Below, one piece after another: positions 35,101-49,300 of a stretch of DNA of 64,000 bases; position 1 is the first letter of the stretch; each line of letters begins with the position of its first letter. The stretch lies in NCBI GenBank assembly GCA_949752735.1, contig OX457041.1:27354900-27418899 (forward strand). Direction: 5' to 3'. The notes beneath the pieces were generated by a model, which saw only the letters and a program-made list of their open reading frames with translations, was not told the DNA's origin and ran no database searches. Made by a program: the position numbers and the translations under genes. The stretch comes from Lumbricus terrestris. Its lineage: Eukaryota > Annelida > Clitellata > Crassiclitellata > Lumbricidae.

Positions 35101-38100
35101 AATTGTTGTCATTACATAACGTGTTAGCATACACAATGATTTAGCCTGAGGCGGTAGGCGGTTATTAATCATTATTAGTCAACATTAGATACCGGTACTC
35201 CTCCCGGTAGTTGCGCGCTTTGGTTGCGCGCTTTGTTTGCGCGTTTTTGTCTGCGCCCTTTTGTCGGGGAAGGTTCCTGTAGCGCGCTGCGTGCTATTGT
35301 CTGCGCGCACTTGTCTGCGCGCATTTGTCTGCGCGCTTTTGTCATGCGCGCTTTTGTTACGGCGCCCTTGTAGGCTACGTATTGTGTAGATTCGATTGAG
35401 TGGCAGGCACTCTCCTTATTATATCCAAACCATTGAAGTCCTCGTTTGAATGATTTTGTCTAACAAAGTCGTTTGGACAGTGCACACCCAATGATTGCGA
35501 TAGGCATAATATAATATAATTATGTCGTTACTTTGTATGTAACATTGAAATCTCAATGATCTGTTGCAGTCAATTAATTTCTGCTACAAGAATTCTTTCC
35601 TCATATTATTGCTTTCAGATTGTCCTAAATTGCTTTCAGATTGCCTTAAATTGCTTTCAGATTGTCCTAAATTGCTTTCAGATTGTCCTAAGTTCTGATT
35701 CGTACAGGAAAATCGGTTGAATCATCATCTCGCCTTCATTATAGTTCCCTACATGATTGGGGTCACTGCTTAATCTAGACATTTTTTCTACATGTGTATT
35801 GCCCCCTGCAGTTGGGACCATCCCTTTCATAAAAATTGCATCTTGGACCCTCAGCCTTTCTCTAACCCTGTTCTGCTGTTCTGGAAGTGCCTGAATTCCA
35901 CTTTATTTGTAACTGATGACAATGAATTGGGTCGGGAATTTCTCCAAATTGCAGAGTAAGGCTTTTATGAATTACAGTTACAATTACAGATTACAATGAC
36001 ATGCATACTTAAGCCCCTGTGAGTATACGCTGGAGTACATTGGCATCCTTCTGAGTGTATTTTGAACCCTTCTAAGTCTATACTTAAGTATACTGGGTGC
36101 CTTTACTGGGAGCAGACAAAAACACCCACATAACTGATGCAATATTGCCTGGTAGAGGAAGATACAATTAGATAGATAAGAGCAGCATCAGCATCAGCAG
36201 ATGACTACATGACTAATGGCAGGAAGACTGGTTGGTGATATAATTGCTGACATTGTATACATCACATGAGTACTCTGGGCCAGTGCTCCTATTTCCTCTC
36301 GTGTTGTCGATCTTGAGGAAAATAGATTTCCTTGGATAAGGACGGCTTTCACCAACTGCTCATAGTTTTGAATGTATTAAAAAATTAATAGCACCATAAT
36401 TATCTCAGGAACCTCATTCCTTCTTTTGTTTCTGCATCTTCTAATTGGCCTATCCATTCCCTATATCGATCTGACTTGTTTCCCATTCCACTATTATACA
36501 ACGATTCTTTGCCATCATTATCCGTCCTTTTGGAATGCCCTTCCCTCCACGCTGCATGGGGCTCTGCTCTCTGGATCGTTATCTATAGCCTATATCTGTC
36601 TCTTCTTAATACCAATTTCTTTTCGTGGGGTTTTCGCACTGGGAGCGCTACTGAATGGCTGTGGTTGTGAGCGGTGTTATATAAACTACTAATTACATTA
36701 CATTTCAAGAGAAATTCCTTAAAGATACTCCTCATTTGACAGCAAGAGTCAGACTCCCCCATGATTTGTTCACGTTCATGATGAAATTTATTTAGGGAGG
36801 AGTGTATTTGAGGAACCTAACTAGACTAGCTTAAGTATTATAAGTAACCCTAAATTACTTGGTGCACCACTCAGGCTTATTTGTCTTACCCAAGTCTCTG
36901 CTTATTTTTAAATCCTTGTCTTCTTTCTTTAAGTCAAGTGTGGGGCAGCTGTTTATGGTGATTAAATTGAAGCCCTAGGATACAATTCGGGCACTTTGTT
37001 GGTAACCGGAAAATGTTTCTTTATGAGACTTAGGTCTGTCAGCTGACTGCCGGATGTCCGGGTACCAGGGCACCGGGAAGGGGTTGGGGGTTGGCATCCT
37101 TGTCACGAATCACTAACAAAAACCTGGCCAAAAAATAGCGATTTGTATAGTAGATTAATTTCTCACTATTTGTCTAATTATTGTGCGCAGTTGTAGGCCC
37201 TATGACATAGGGCCTATGTGTATGGAGGGCATAGGGGTTGCAATGGAGAGTTTTAAAACATGAAGAATGACAAATTTCTTTGGCTTATAGGAGCTAGTAG
37301 AAAAAGAGTGCCATCATAATGGTGATCCTTTGGTGGACTGAAAGATGCTGTGACCTTGTGGATAAAGTGGCTGTTTTAGCGAACTTTGACCTAAGTGTAT
37401 GTGTACAACTGTACATGATGGCTCACATGCATAATGCATGTTGCATCATTGATTTATTAGTTATTACCCAATTATAGGAAGGTAGGAGTGAATCGCTGTA
37501 ACGGGGCCGTGTTTTTATCAAGCTCTTGACGCATCTAAATTAAATGATGTTGCCAACCTTGTATTCAAGAACAATGAGTAATGCAAGGACGGAATGACTC
37601 CCCGAATGAGCTATGGCATGATTCTAACTATCTGAATCACACTTTTCAGATACGTGGTGGCATATTGCAGCCGGATATGCTCAAAATTATTTATATGATT
37701 TAATTGCGTGCAATCAAAATTGTTTGTAGCCTATATGTGCACTTGTTATAGCGCCCCTCAGCTCTCTACCCAGTCACGCTCCCGACTACAGCGCGGACAC
37801 TGCATCGGAGTTTCACAGCAAAGCGCTGAGTAACTGCGAGTGAAGCACTTGCCCAAGGTCCCTACGCGGCGACTTCAGGTGGATTCAGACCTGCAACCTT
37901 CCGGCTGCAAAGCCTGCAACCTTCCGGCTGCAAGGCAATGAATATACCCACTACACCACCGCCCCATGTAGAATGTAGATATTGATTAATGGTTAGGCTA
38001 TTAGAAGCTTTGGTCATGCATTTTCTAGATTTTGATTCTTTCTGCATCAGGTTCAGAATCCTCAAATACAGGATCGACTTCAGCAGGAAGATGAAACGGA

Positions 38101-40340
38101 TGGGACGAAACACGAAAGCAGACTCCGCCTCTTTCCAACGCAGTTCGCAGATACTGGACGGTTCACTTGCATTTACTCAAGCACACCGACCCTCCTTGGA
38201 ATTCAATCGAGTGTCTACGTCTACATACAGAGTGAGCAGAATAACCTTAAGTTCCATTGTCCGGTAGAGTAGGCTAATGGATAACATGCTGGCCAAGACT
38301 GCGATAGGTAGTGAGTTCGAGCCCCCGTTGGGCGGATATGCTTTGTAGGCTGCTATTAGCGCCGTGTAATTGCAAAGCTGTCTGTTCAGTTGGTATAGTT
38401 AAGATTTAGGCCTATGTATTCTGTGATCTGAGATCCTGTCAATTGCTTCAACTGCATAATTGTACACTGTAACCGGTTGCGGTTTGTCAACAGGATTGTT
38501 GATTAAACGAAAATTATTATTATTAGGTCCGCAAGAGACCACACGTTTTTGCAGCCAATACAATTAGGCCTAACGTGTGACCCCGGCATATGCCGAACAT
38601 GATATGGTCACATATATTCGACTCCGATGAACATGCCCTTCTACTTCGGAACCGGCCTTTTTGAAAGTTTCAAATTTTCAATGAAGGCATGACAATAAAT
38701 ATGGAAACTATTTCCTATGCTGCTCTGACTAATGGATGCCATCTGATTCAGTGGCGTAGGCAAGGGGGGGTTTCGGGGGTTAAAACCCCCCCATTGGCTC
38801 CGGAAAAAGATTTTTTAAAGGTTATTTTTCCATTTAAGTAAGAAAAAATAGCAAAAAACAGGGTTTCCGGCCATAAAACCCCCCCATGAAAAATTCCTGG
38901 CTACGCCACTGATCTGATTTAATTCGATTTGTGTGCTTGGTAGGCTATATGATTGTGCTGTTATGTTTTTGACCACAGATGTCTGAATGGTAGAATTGCT
39001 TATAATTTCAGACAAAACGAGACTGCTTGCTCCGCACAAAACGTTTCCGGATCCAACCTTTCTGAACGTAATTCAAGGTCGGCCCTTTGAGATACCCTGT
39101 CGAGTGACTCACCCTGCGGTCAACGTTACCCTGATGAAAGGCAGGGTCGAAGTTGGGATGAATAAGGATCTGACCTTTGATCCACAGATTGGGTTTACCA
39201 TCAATTTTCCTTCTTACTTTTACGTTGGAAGTTTCTCGTGCGTCGGACGCATGGGCGAAACTACAGAGAATATGACGTTTGTGCTGTTTTTCCAAGGTTC
39301 GTTTGACTATACGGCATTAAGTCTTGTTGAAGTTTACAGCCTATAGATCCTAACATGTAGGCCTACCGGTGGCGTAGACGAGACGGGGTTTCGGGGGTTA
39401 GACCCCCCATTGGCCTAGGGAAAAAGTTTTTTTAAAGGTCATTTATCCACTTAAATAAGAAAAACAAAACAATTGCTTGTAGTAACAATTGTTTTTCTTA
39501 CTTTATTCCAGTTGTTACTTTATTCCCTTTTTATTTACTGTAATACTGTTGGGTTGGTGTCAGAAAGGGCATCCGGCCAGGCCATAACCCCCCCCCAAAA
39601 AAAAACCTCCATCATAAATTCCTGGCTACGCTGCTGAGTCTTACCCAATAATAAATTTTAGTGCTTGCTTAAATTCATGTTTTTGTAGCCGGTTTGGGTA
39701 GATTATGGTTCCAATAAACGCAAATCACATTGCGAGACAATAAAAGAACATCGTACGAAGTATCCTGATTGATCCTCTTTAGAACGCTTTGCATTTCTTC
39801 ACTTTTAGGAGCTTTCTGCAGGATACTGGATGAACATTTATAGTGTCCATTAATTAATAATTATGGATGCAACTAATTGTACAATGTACATGCAGTACCG
39901 TTAATGGTTTGCTCAAATTCTCTACAGCAATGAGGAGGTATACATGACTACAGACTTATGTGACATCTCACTGTAGTAGTGCAAATTATACTCATAATTA
40001 AACGTGCGTGGCTGGATTATGTTGCCTAGCAAACAAGGTTTTACCACCACCAACGATAACTGCCAACCATTCGAACGCTGTCGTTGGTGAGGGACAAGTG
40101 TCCAATGTTTTCATCGATGACACGCTGCAGATGTATTGTCGGATAAGAGTCGATGATGGCCAACTTGCCACCTTGCATTGGTCAGCTATGGTGGGTAGCA
40201 TCTTCTCTTACTGTTAAACTATAGAAATCAACCATCTATCTGTTGAAATACTACAACGTGATGCAGCATCATCTCACTGTCCATTGCACTCTCTATTCAA
40301 ACAGGATTGATATTTTAGTTTTTTGTAATAATAAAAATAA

Positions 40341-40377
<37 letters not shown>

Positions 40378-43300
40378 TTTATTTTATTGAAAGAATAACG
40401 GGTCGACATAACGGGACAGTTAACAAGCACATAGGAGCAGCGAATAAAGCCTAGTAAACGTTTTTATACAGCATCCGTGTTATAACTAGAACATGATGAT
40501 GATGATAAAGACCATTTATAAATGTCTGAATGAGATAAAAAGATATGAAGTTGGAATTAATTAAGACTAACAAGAAAGTCGGATGAAGTAATTTATAGTT
40601 AATTTATTTTAGGGTATTGTTGAAATCATGTTTGTATCTGCAGCCCACAGAGCGGATTGAAGTGAGTGGCCTGATAAAGAATGAGATCAGCTCTGGTGAT
40701 TTCTACTACAATGAATATGCGAAGATTGTTACAATACAAAATGTCACATATTCGGATGCTCGAGAATATCGATGTGACGCTTCTTCCTCCACTGCCAACT
40801 CTTCCAGCTATCACACAGTCAATGTTATTGGTATGAAACTCTCAAATATATTCACTGTGTTTTGTTTTCATACTCCGCCCCGATTAAATCCTAATTACAT
40901 CTAAATCGGCTCAGGAACAGTGTATACATGTAGTAGTATAAAACTATAGTATAACTAGTATAATAACTTAATTACTGAAGCATGACTAGTTTATCTATGA
41001 CCTGTAGTATTTTCAAGCATGGTCACACACACATAATATTATGTGTCCATAATTATAATATAGTCATACCTTACAATATGTTTCTCACAGAACATTGGTG
41101 TAATGGTAGAAAAGTCGCTTAAGTCTTTTGGGTTTGCAATGCAGAGTGTACACTCCACACTGTGTACAGTTTGAAACCTCTTTGAGATGGTTTCTGCTTC
41201 GGAACTTTCACCCACAGTTGTTGTGAACACTGAATGATGGTTTGTCATTACTATAATAGTGCACTTAATAAGTACAGATATTTTAATAAGATGCTATAAT
41301 AATAATGATGATGACAATAATAATGATAATAATAATAATAATAATAATAGTAATAATAATAACAATAATAATAATAATAATATGCGAATAATAATAATAA
41401 TAATGTGGAGTGTCTGTTTTAAATGTTTCTATAGCGCCAATTACGATGGTCGTAAGGTAAGTTGTTACTCATTGTTGAGCCGTTGCAGAAAGAATAAAGA
41501 AAAAAATAATAATAATAATAGTGGTAGTAGTAATATCAGTGGTAGGGTGAAAGGGAGTGATGGTGGCGGGGTGGGGGTGGTAGCAGCAGCAGAAGTAGGC
41601 CCCTATTAATAATATAGATCAGGGGTTCTCAAACTTTATTTTTATTGTACCCCAAGTAAAAATATCGAATGATGGCGTACCCCCAGAAAAGTGAGATCAG
41701 AAACAAAATGCCATTTTGATGTCCTCTGGCAGTGACAACTAAAAGTCCATTTAATCATTGGTGACATCGTTTATTAGAGTCTAAGTCCCCATAAAGGGAG
41801 CAAAATCTAGTTTTGAATCATATAATCTTATCAACATGTTTGAAACTAAAAATTGTTCTATAACCCGTTAGAAAGAGGAAAGAGCCAACCTATAGTGCTG
41901 TTCACAGGCTTGTTCAGACTAGCACAGATTTACAATACCTGTTTTCATATTAAGTTTGTCAATTCCAAACGCAAATTTACTCCATGTTTGTATTTGATAG
42001 CAAGAATAGTTAAACAGTTTCACCCAGACCTGACGTACTGAGAGGAATCCAAAATTTTTAAGCTAGACCAAAAATTAATCATTTGGCCAATTCAGCTCTC
42101 TGCTATTTGAGCTCTATATTATATAGTCTGCATGAGATATTCTGGCTTTGGTACTTTAAACCATTTATACACTAGACCTATTTGTTTCAAAGTTACAGTA
42201 ATAGGCCTAAGCATAAATATGTTGCATGCACTGCATTGTATGTTAGTCTGATTAATTATAAGCTGTGAAAGAAAGAAATGACGAGGCTGTTACATTTTGC
42301 AACGTTCAAAATTATTGCTAATCAAAGAAAGATGGACACAAAGTCCATAAACTCAAAGAAAATTTATATTTCTGGAATTTTTCGCGTACCCCTTACCGGC
42401 GCCTGGCGTACCCCTGGGGGTACGCGTACCACAGTTTGAGAACCCCTGATATAGATGCATCAATACATAGCATGAAAGGGATTTCTTCAACGGGTATGCT
42501 CTTTTGAGATATGGTGGTGTTAAACAAGAAGCCCAAGCTGCTACATCTGAATAAGCAAATAATGTGATTGAGTCTTGCAAGTTAAAATGTTAAATCACTT
42601 ATTAGCTTGCTTGCATTCATGATACATGAGCATTGTTTTGAACACCTGAGGGATCATAAATTCCTCGGGTAAAAAATAATTATAATAATTGTTATAATAT
42701 GGTTATAATAATAATAATAATTATAATAATAGTTATAATATAATTAATAAATGCTTTATGTGGTTGAATTTGCTTTTTAGATGATAGCTTTGTCTATTTG
42801 GTTGCATCTGAAAGAGAAGTGGAAATCACGGTTGGATCTCCCATCTTGCTTTCGGTTGATATCATCTCGCCAACCACGCCAACACTGATTTGGCTTCAGA
42901 ACCAAGTTCCCATATCTAAGGAGAATAAACGTTTTAAACAAGAGTATGTTACTCCAGCCTGCTTCTTTAATTCTGTTGATGATAAAGTACATACTTAATG
43001 CTGTGCTCTGATTCATATTTTGCTCTGAGACAAAACAAAACATGGTTCATGGCAGACTGTCCAATGTTTCAAAATTCATGGCTTATGTCTGTCTGCTCTG
43101 GAAAGTAATAAAATCTCATCTGTTTCAGATAGTTTTTTTTCCAGAATCTTCCAACCATAGGTGCTCTCTTGGCATTATCACTTACCTATACCTCACTACG
43201 GGCTCACTAGATACTGATGTAGGCCTATGTATTAATTTTGATTAACTGAGGTAGACTAAAAAAAATCGAAATACAAAACACATGAAACAAGACCAAACTG

Positions 43301-46300
43301 AAATTAATATTACTAATAATTTTAGCATAGGATGTGTAATAACAACTTAGACAGACATTAGATAATCAACGCTGCGTTTAAAAGAAGTTTCCCTGAATTT
43401 TTTTAGTAACTTACAGTGATAAATTTTTTTACTTAAAGTCAGTATATTATTTTCAGTTTGTGTCCCAAGTCTTCTATGTAACATGATTCTTTTATTCTTT
43501 CAGAGGATTCTTATAGCGCCTTTAGAAGATCTCCATTTCTAACCCAGCAAACAGTTTTAAAACATTTGTTAAAGTACCAAAAAGGATAACTATAATATTT
43601 TATGAAAAAATGAATGTAGGCAAGGCCTTCCTTTATGATGTTCTAATGAAATCTATGAACTCACTGGAAAAGTGCTAGAGAAGACTGACAAAATGCTACA
43701 GGCATGTACAAGACCTGGAACATGTACGTTTTTAATTCAAAGTGACTGATTTCTGTGTGGGCGTGCGTGCGTGCTTGTGTTTGTATAGTTTCAGTTAAGA
43801 TTTAACACTTGAAACAAGTACATGAAGGCATAACTGATTGTGTTTCTGCAGTTCGAGGCCTGGACGACAGGGACGGGCAACGCTACAGATACTTGGTGTC
43901 ATCTCAGAGGACGTGGGAGACTACACGCTTACAGCTTCGACAAAGCAAACGACGGCCTCTACATCAATCCAACTCATCGTTAACGGTGCTCTATGATATT
44001 GTTTCATTTGCCTATTTGTTCATTCATTCATTCATTCATTCAATCATTTACTCATTCAATCATTTACTTATTCATTTGGTCATGTACTCATTCATTCAGT
44101 CATTTATTGCTTTTTCATTCATTCAGTCAATTTCCGATTCATGCCATCACTTACTCATTTATTCATTCATTCCGTCATGTGATCATTCATTGCTTTATTG
44201 AGTCATTTCTTTTTGCTCATTCATTCTTCGAGACATTTGCTCATTCATTTATTTATTCATGCATTCATTCATTCATTCGTTGACCATTCGTTCATTCTGG
44301 CTAAGCTGGTCATCTTTTCAGTCAGTGTGTGAAATACTTGTTTCTATTTTTAGCAATGCTGGCTAAAAAAAAATTTCATTTGGACTGAATTTCTCCTCTT
44401 TGGCGCAAGTCAACAGCTCTCTAAATTTGATTTCCTTGCCTCTCTTCAATTCTCATTAATGGCATTAATTGTGCATACAGTTTTGGGCGAGTTGTTTGGG
44501 ACGTGACCAGCGATCTTACCGATGTAGCCAACTGAGCCATAGTGTGCAACAGCTAGCAGTATTGGGTTTTTGGGCTTTCTCAGTCTTTGGCCCTCAACTT
44601 CCTGCGAATTCTTTGATCTAGTCATTTCTAAATTTAAGACACGTCTCCTCAGTGTACATACTCAAACATTGTTTAACTTTGGTCTCTCTGAATTAGTTGG
44701 ATTTTTCCAACGGATCATAATTTTTGTTTGAAATTTCACTTGAAACAACCATTGATTGATGTCTTAGACATTATTACAATTGCGTTATAGAAGTCATTAT
44801 GATAGATTTGGTTATTCGATATTCATATGTATTTATGTAGAGCCACCGACTGTAACATTGACATCGCTTGAGGTCAGCAGTGGCTTCTTTATCGTCGATG
44901 TTTCGTACCATCTGCAGTGTGATTCTGTCGGGTTTCCTGTTGCTATCCTTGTTTGGTTCTGGCAACCCTGTCTGCAGTTTGGTTGTCGTCCTTCAGAAGA
45001 TCAATGGCAACAAGTGGTCACAGATGGCAGCAATCCAGAAGTTTATCCAGTTGGTCTAATTACTGAACTTTAATAACTTATTTTTAGTTTACTTAAGGGA
45101 AGTCCATTGCAGGTTGTTGGACCAACTACAGAGAATGAACGCCTCTGCATCGTTGCAGAGCGAGTGAAAGGAACCATTAGGTCACCATGGACAGCAGAAC
45201 GCAGTGCGCGGCGGCCTATGCAAGTGGAAAGAGAGAGGCAAAGCTCACACAGATAGGAGGGTGCCCAGCCTGATAAGCATCGCCACACCAAAGATGCAAT
45301 CCTAAATGAGATGCGCTGCGGGAAAGGAAGCCAGTTCAAGACCTCACACATATATTGGGATACACGGTCGTACTTGGTAAACCCCCCAATAAGTCGTGCG
45401 GCAGCACGGTGGATCCTCTCAAACCTCTCAATCTGAACCCGCGGGAGACCAGCAAAGATGGAGGCGCAGTAGTCGAGGCGGCTCAGCACAAATGACAACT
45501 GTCATGCCTATTCGCTGTGTGTATTCTAGAGAATGCCTTTGTAGCATTCATCATTATGCATTGTAGCATTAGTCAATCATTATCGTACTCATGCATTCGA
45601 TGCTTCACATATGTAGGCCTACACAGTGGCTGCATGAGGTAACTAACAGGCAGTATACTAAATGTCTCATAGGATACCCCCAAAATCACATACATGCACA
45701 TTCATACAAGCACAATTGCACATTCATGCACATTCATATACATGCATCAGGCAACTTCTATAGCATTGTAATTGAAGTGAAGGGCATCAATTGGTGACAA
45801 CTGTAAATAAAAACTCACTGCCACAATCATTATTGAGTTGCATAATAGGCCTACTGGAAGTAGTTTTTATTTTATCTGATGTTATGACTCATTTATTTCA
45901 ATTGTTAGGAAAATCGAAAGGTGGTGGCCGTGTTATCTGTTACTGCCAACACATCCGGTTTCTATCAATGTTCGGCATGGAACAAAGTTGGCAATGATTC
46001 CAGATTCGTGGATTTTTATGTCTCAGGTAGCTTCTTTGAGGTTTCTGTGATGGTTTTTGCCAAGGTATTTTGTACTCTTTGATGTGGACAGAGAGATTGT
46101 TTCTGTGGGTTGTGATTATGCTGAAAGAAATCGAGGGGTGGATAAGATGCATTTCAGCAATGATAAAAGAGTGATCTAATAAAGCTGAGAAAATCTTGGT
46201 GACTTTATGCATTTATAAACAGGATAATCTGTTCTATGTCTCTAATTTTTTATGCGTTTGGACTACAACTTCACCGGAGGCAATTGTCAATTGAGATCTC

Positions 46301-49300
46301 ATGCATCATGATTGTGGCATATTAAATCTCATGCATCATGGTTGGGGCATATTAAATCTCATGCATCATGGTTGTGCATACTAAATTTTATGCATCATGG
46401 TTGTGGCATATTAAATCTCATGCATCATGGTTGTGCATACTAAATTTTATGCATCATGGTTGTGGCATATTAAACCTCAAGCATCATGGTTGTGCATACT
46501 AAATTTTATGCATCATGATTGTGGCATATTAAATCTCATGCATCATGGTTGTGGCATACTAAATCTCATGCATCATGGTTGTGGCATATTAAATCTCATG
46601 CATCATGGTTGTGGCATATTAAATCTCATGCATCACGGTTGTGGCATATGCATCATGGTTGTGGCATATTAAATCTCATGCATCATGATTGTGGCATATT
46701 AAATCTCATGCATCATGATTGTGGCATATTAAATCTCATGCGTCATGGTTGTGGCATATTAAATCTCATGCATCATGATGTGGCATATTAAATCTCATGC
46801 ATCATGGTTGTGGCATATTAAATCTCATGAATCATGATTGTGGCATATTAAAGTCTTTATTTGCAACGACTTTTGATTTTGTTGCACATCGAGTTCCGTC
46901 TTAGAAATTTCTCTCTACTTCTGATTTCAGATGTCAGCGAAGGTTTTTCGGTTTCATCACCAAATTATACTTTTGTCGTTGGTGACAACTCAACTATTGA
47001 GTGCCAGTCGCACAAAATGGTCTTCCATCCGCCTCAGCTTTACGAACTTCTCAGCGATGCAGCAGAGCATCCTGTGGAAAATTCCTCAAATATTCAAGTT
47101 TTTCTCACCGAGTAAGGACAGTCTAACTGTAGTGAGTAGATTTGCAGGCACATGTAAATTAATTATTGTTGTCTTTTTATTACTATTCAAAACTTGAAGT
47201 TCTACCGAGATACGAATAGGCCTATGTTTGAGTGAATTCCAGGTGTATATGGGGATTTTGATTGGTTTTGTTTGATTTTGATTGATTTGTGTGGCATATA
47301 TTTTCAACCTATCTTAATTAAAATGTTTACTTAAGTATAAACTCGCCTGTTTCAGTTAGCTTGCTCTCCTAACTTGACCTCTGGCTTCTCAGGCCTTTCT
47401 ATTTCAACTTGATTTCTCTGATGGATTATGAGTTTGAATAAAACGTCACTTTGTAGTGATGGATTGATAATCCATGCTCTGTGATAATTGCATTATTCTT
47501 CATCAAATACCTATTGGTCTTTCTGCCTCAGTCTCACTGTTCTTAAGACTGTCTTATGCAGCCAGGGTTGGACTGGGAGCGCTCCTGAGAAGTTACCTTG
47601 AAGGGGAGCTATATTAAATTGCTAGTAAATAAAGTATAGAAGTCATTAGATAACAGGTTAGATTGTTATGGATGATTTTTGTGACAAGACCTTTCCATTG
47701 CTGTATGATTTATTACCTGATAATGTATATTAGTTCTATACTATAGGTGAGTTCTATATGGGTTACAAGTGCCATGTAGTAGAACTGTGTAAAAGTATTC
47801 AGCCATGGCAAAATTAGAATCCCTCACTGTGAAAGGACAGTCAGGCGCACTAACTATTCAGTAGTTGGTAATTGCTTACTCATGACTGATGACGTTGCCT
47901 TAAATTTTAAATTATGTATTTTTGGCTTCTCTCTTAGGAACAATTTTTCGCACATTGTTGTGATGAAGTTTTACGCCACATACCCAAGCGCTTTTAAGGA
48001 TTACCAATGTCGATGTAAAAACTACACCGGTCATGACTTCTACGGGGACTTTCGGCTGACAGTTATACGTGAGTTACATTATCTGATTGAGCAAGTCTTG
48101 CATCTTGCAGCTTGATGCAAGGTTATAGGATGTATGTGTTCGCTATGCATGCCTTTCTACAGTAACTGTTGTTGAACTTGTACGGCCATAGATGCCATAA
48201 ATGAAGAGCTGCACAGCTTCAACATTTGCTTAACATTTCAGAAAGATCCTGTGTGCTCTGAGTTTTTGTATGTTACACAGGTTTTGAAGATGAGGATCCC
48301 TTCCCTCCCCGCCCCCTAGAGATAACAGCGGGCAGTCATCTGAAGGATTGGAAGGGACAACACTGCCAAACTAGAACCACTAGGATTGGAGTCATTGAGA
48401 AGGAATAGACACCCTGGAATTCAGCCTTTATTTCTGCATGGCGCAATGCTAGTGAGAAAATAGCTTAGCATCACATCATTGACAATGGTGACCATACATT
48501 CAACTGAGTTTGTAGTAGGGGGAATACGGGGGTTTGACCATCACTTCTAGGAACGGCGACTTCTAGGAAAGGCGCTTCTAGGCTTCTAGGCTTCTAGGCC
48601 ACGCCTACCTAGGCTATAGGCTTCTAGGCTTCTAGGCCACGCCTACCTAGGCTTCTAGGCTACCCCTACCCAGGCTAATAGCGCTTCTAGGCTACACCTA
48701 ATTAGCATACAGGCTACCAGGGCACTTCCAGGAACGCCCTACCTAGGCTAATAGCGCTTCTAGGCTACACATAATTAGCTTCCAGGCATTCTAGGCTAGC
48801 CCTAATTAGCATACGAGCGACCAGGCATTCTAGGGAACAGGCTATAGGCTACTAGCTCTTCTAGGCCTATTAGCTCGCTTGTACTAGGGCCTCCCTACTA
48901 GGCTTGCAGCGCTCCCAGGAACTCAAAGCGCTAATTTATTATGCTAATTATTATGCGCATGCGGCTTTCCGGGACATGCCACGAGTTTCAGCGCTATATC
49001 AGGAAGCGATTCCCCAACCGATGAGAGGCTTCTAACCAACGACCCTTCAATCGCAGGAACATACAGCCAGAGCTCTTCCTCCCTAGCTCCCTGCATCTAT
49101 CTCTATCTCCATACATCTCTCCATCTCCTCCTCCATCTCTCTACATTCCTCTCTCTTCATCCTCCTCCCACATCCTCCTCTTCATCATCATCCTCTCTTC
49201 CTCTCTCCCTATGGATATCTGCGCCTTCCTGTATCTTCCTCTGAACATCAAAGCTATTATCTTTCGTGGCCGCTATACAACCGGCTAATCGGCTTCAAAG

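Noticed and set aside
35812..35955. Candidate receptor exon with CTGCAG acceptor and GA|GTAAGG donor
   Set aside because: It needs a phase-2 partner upstream, but exon 2 ends in phase 0 and joins exon 3 directly in phase. The translation also lacks an Ig pattern.
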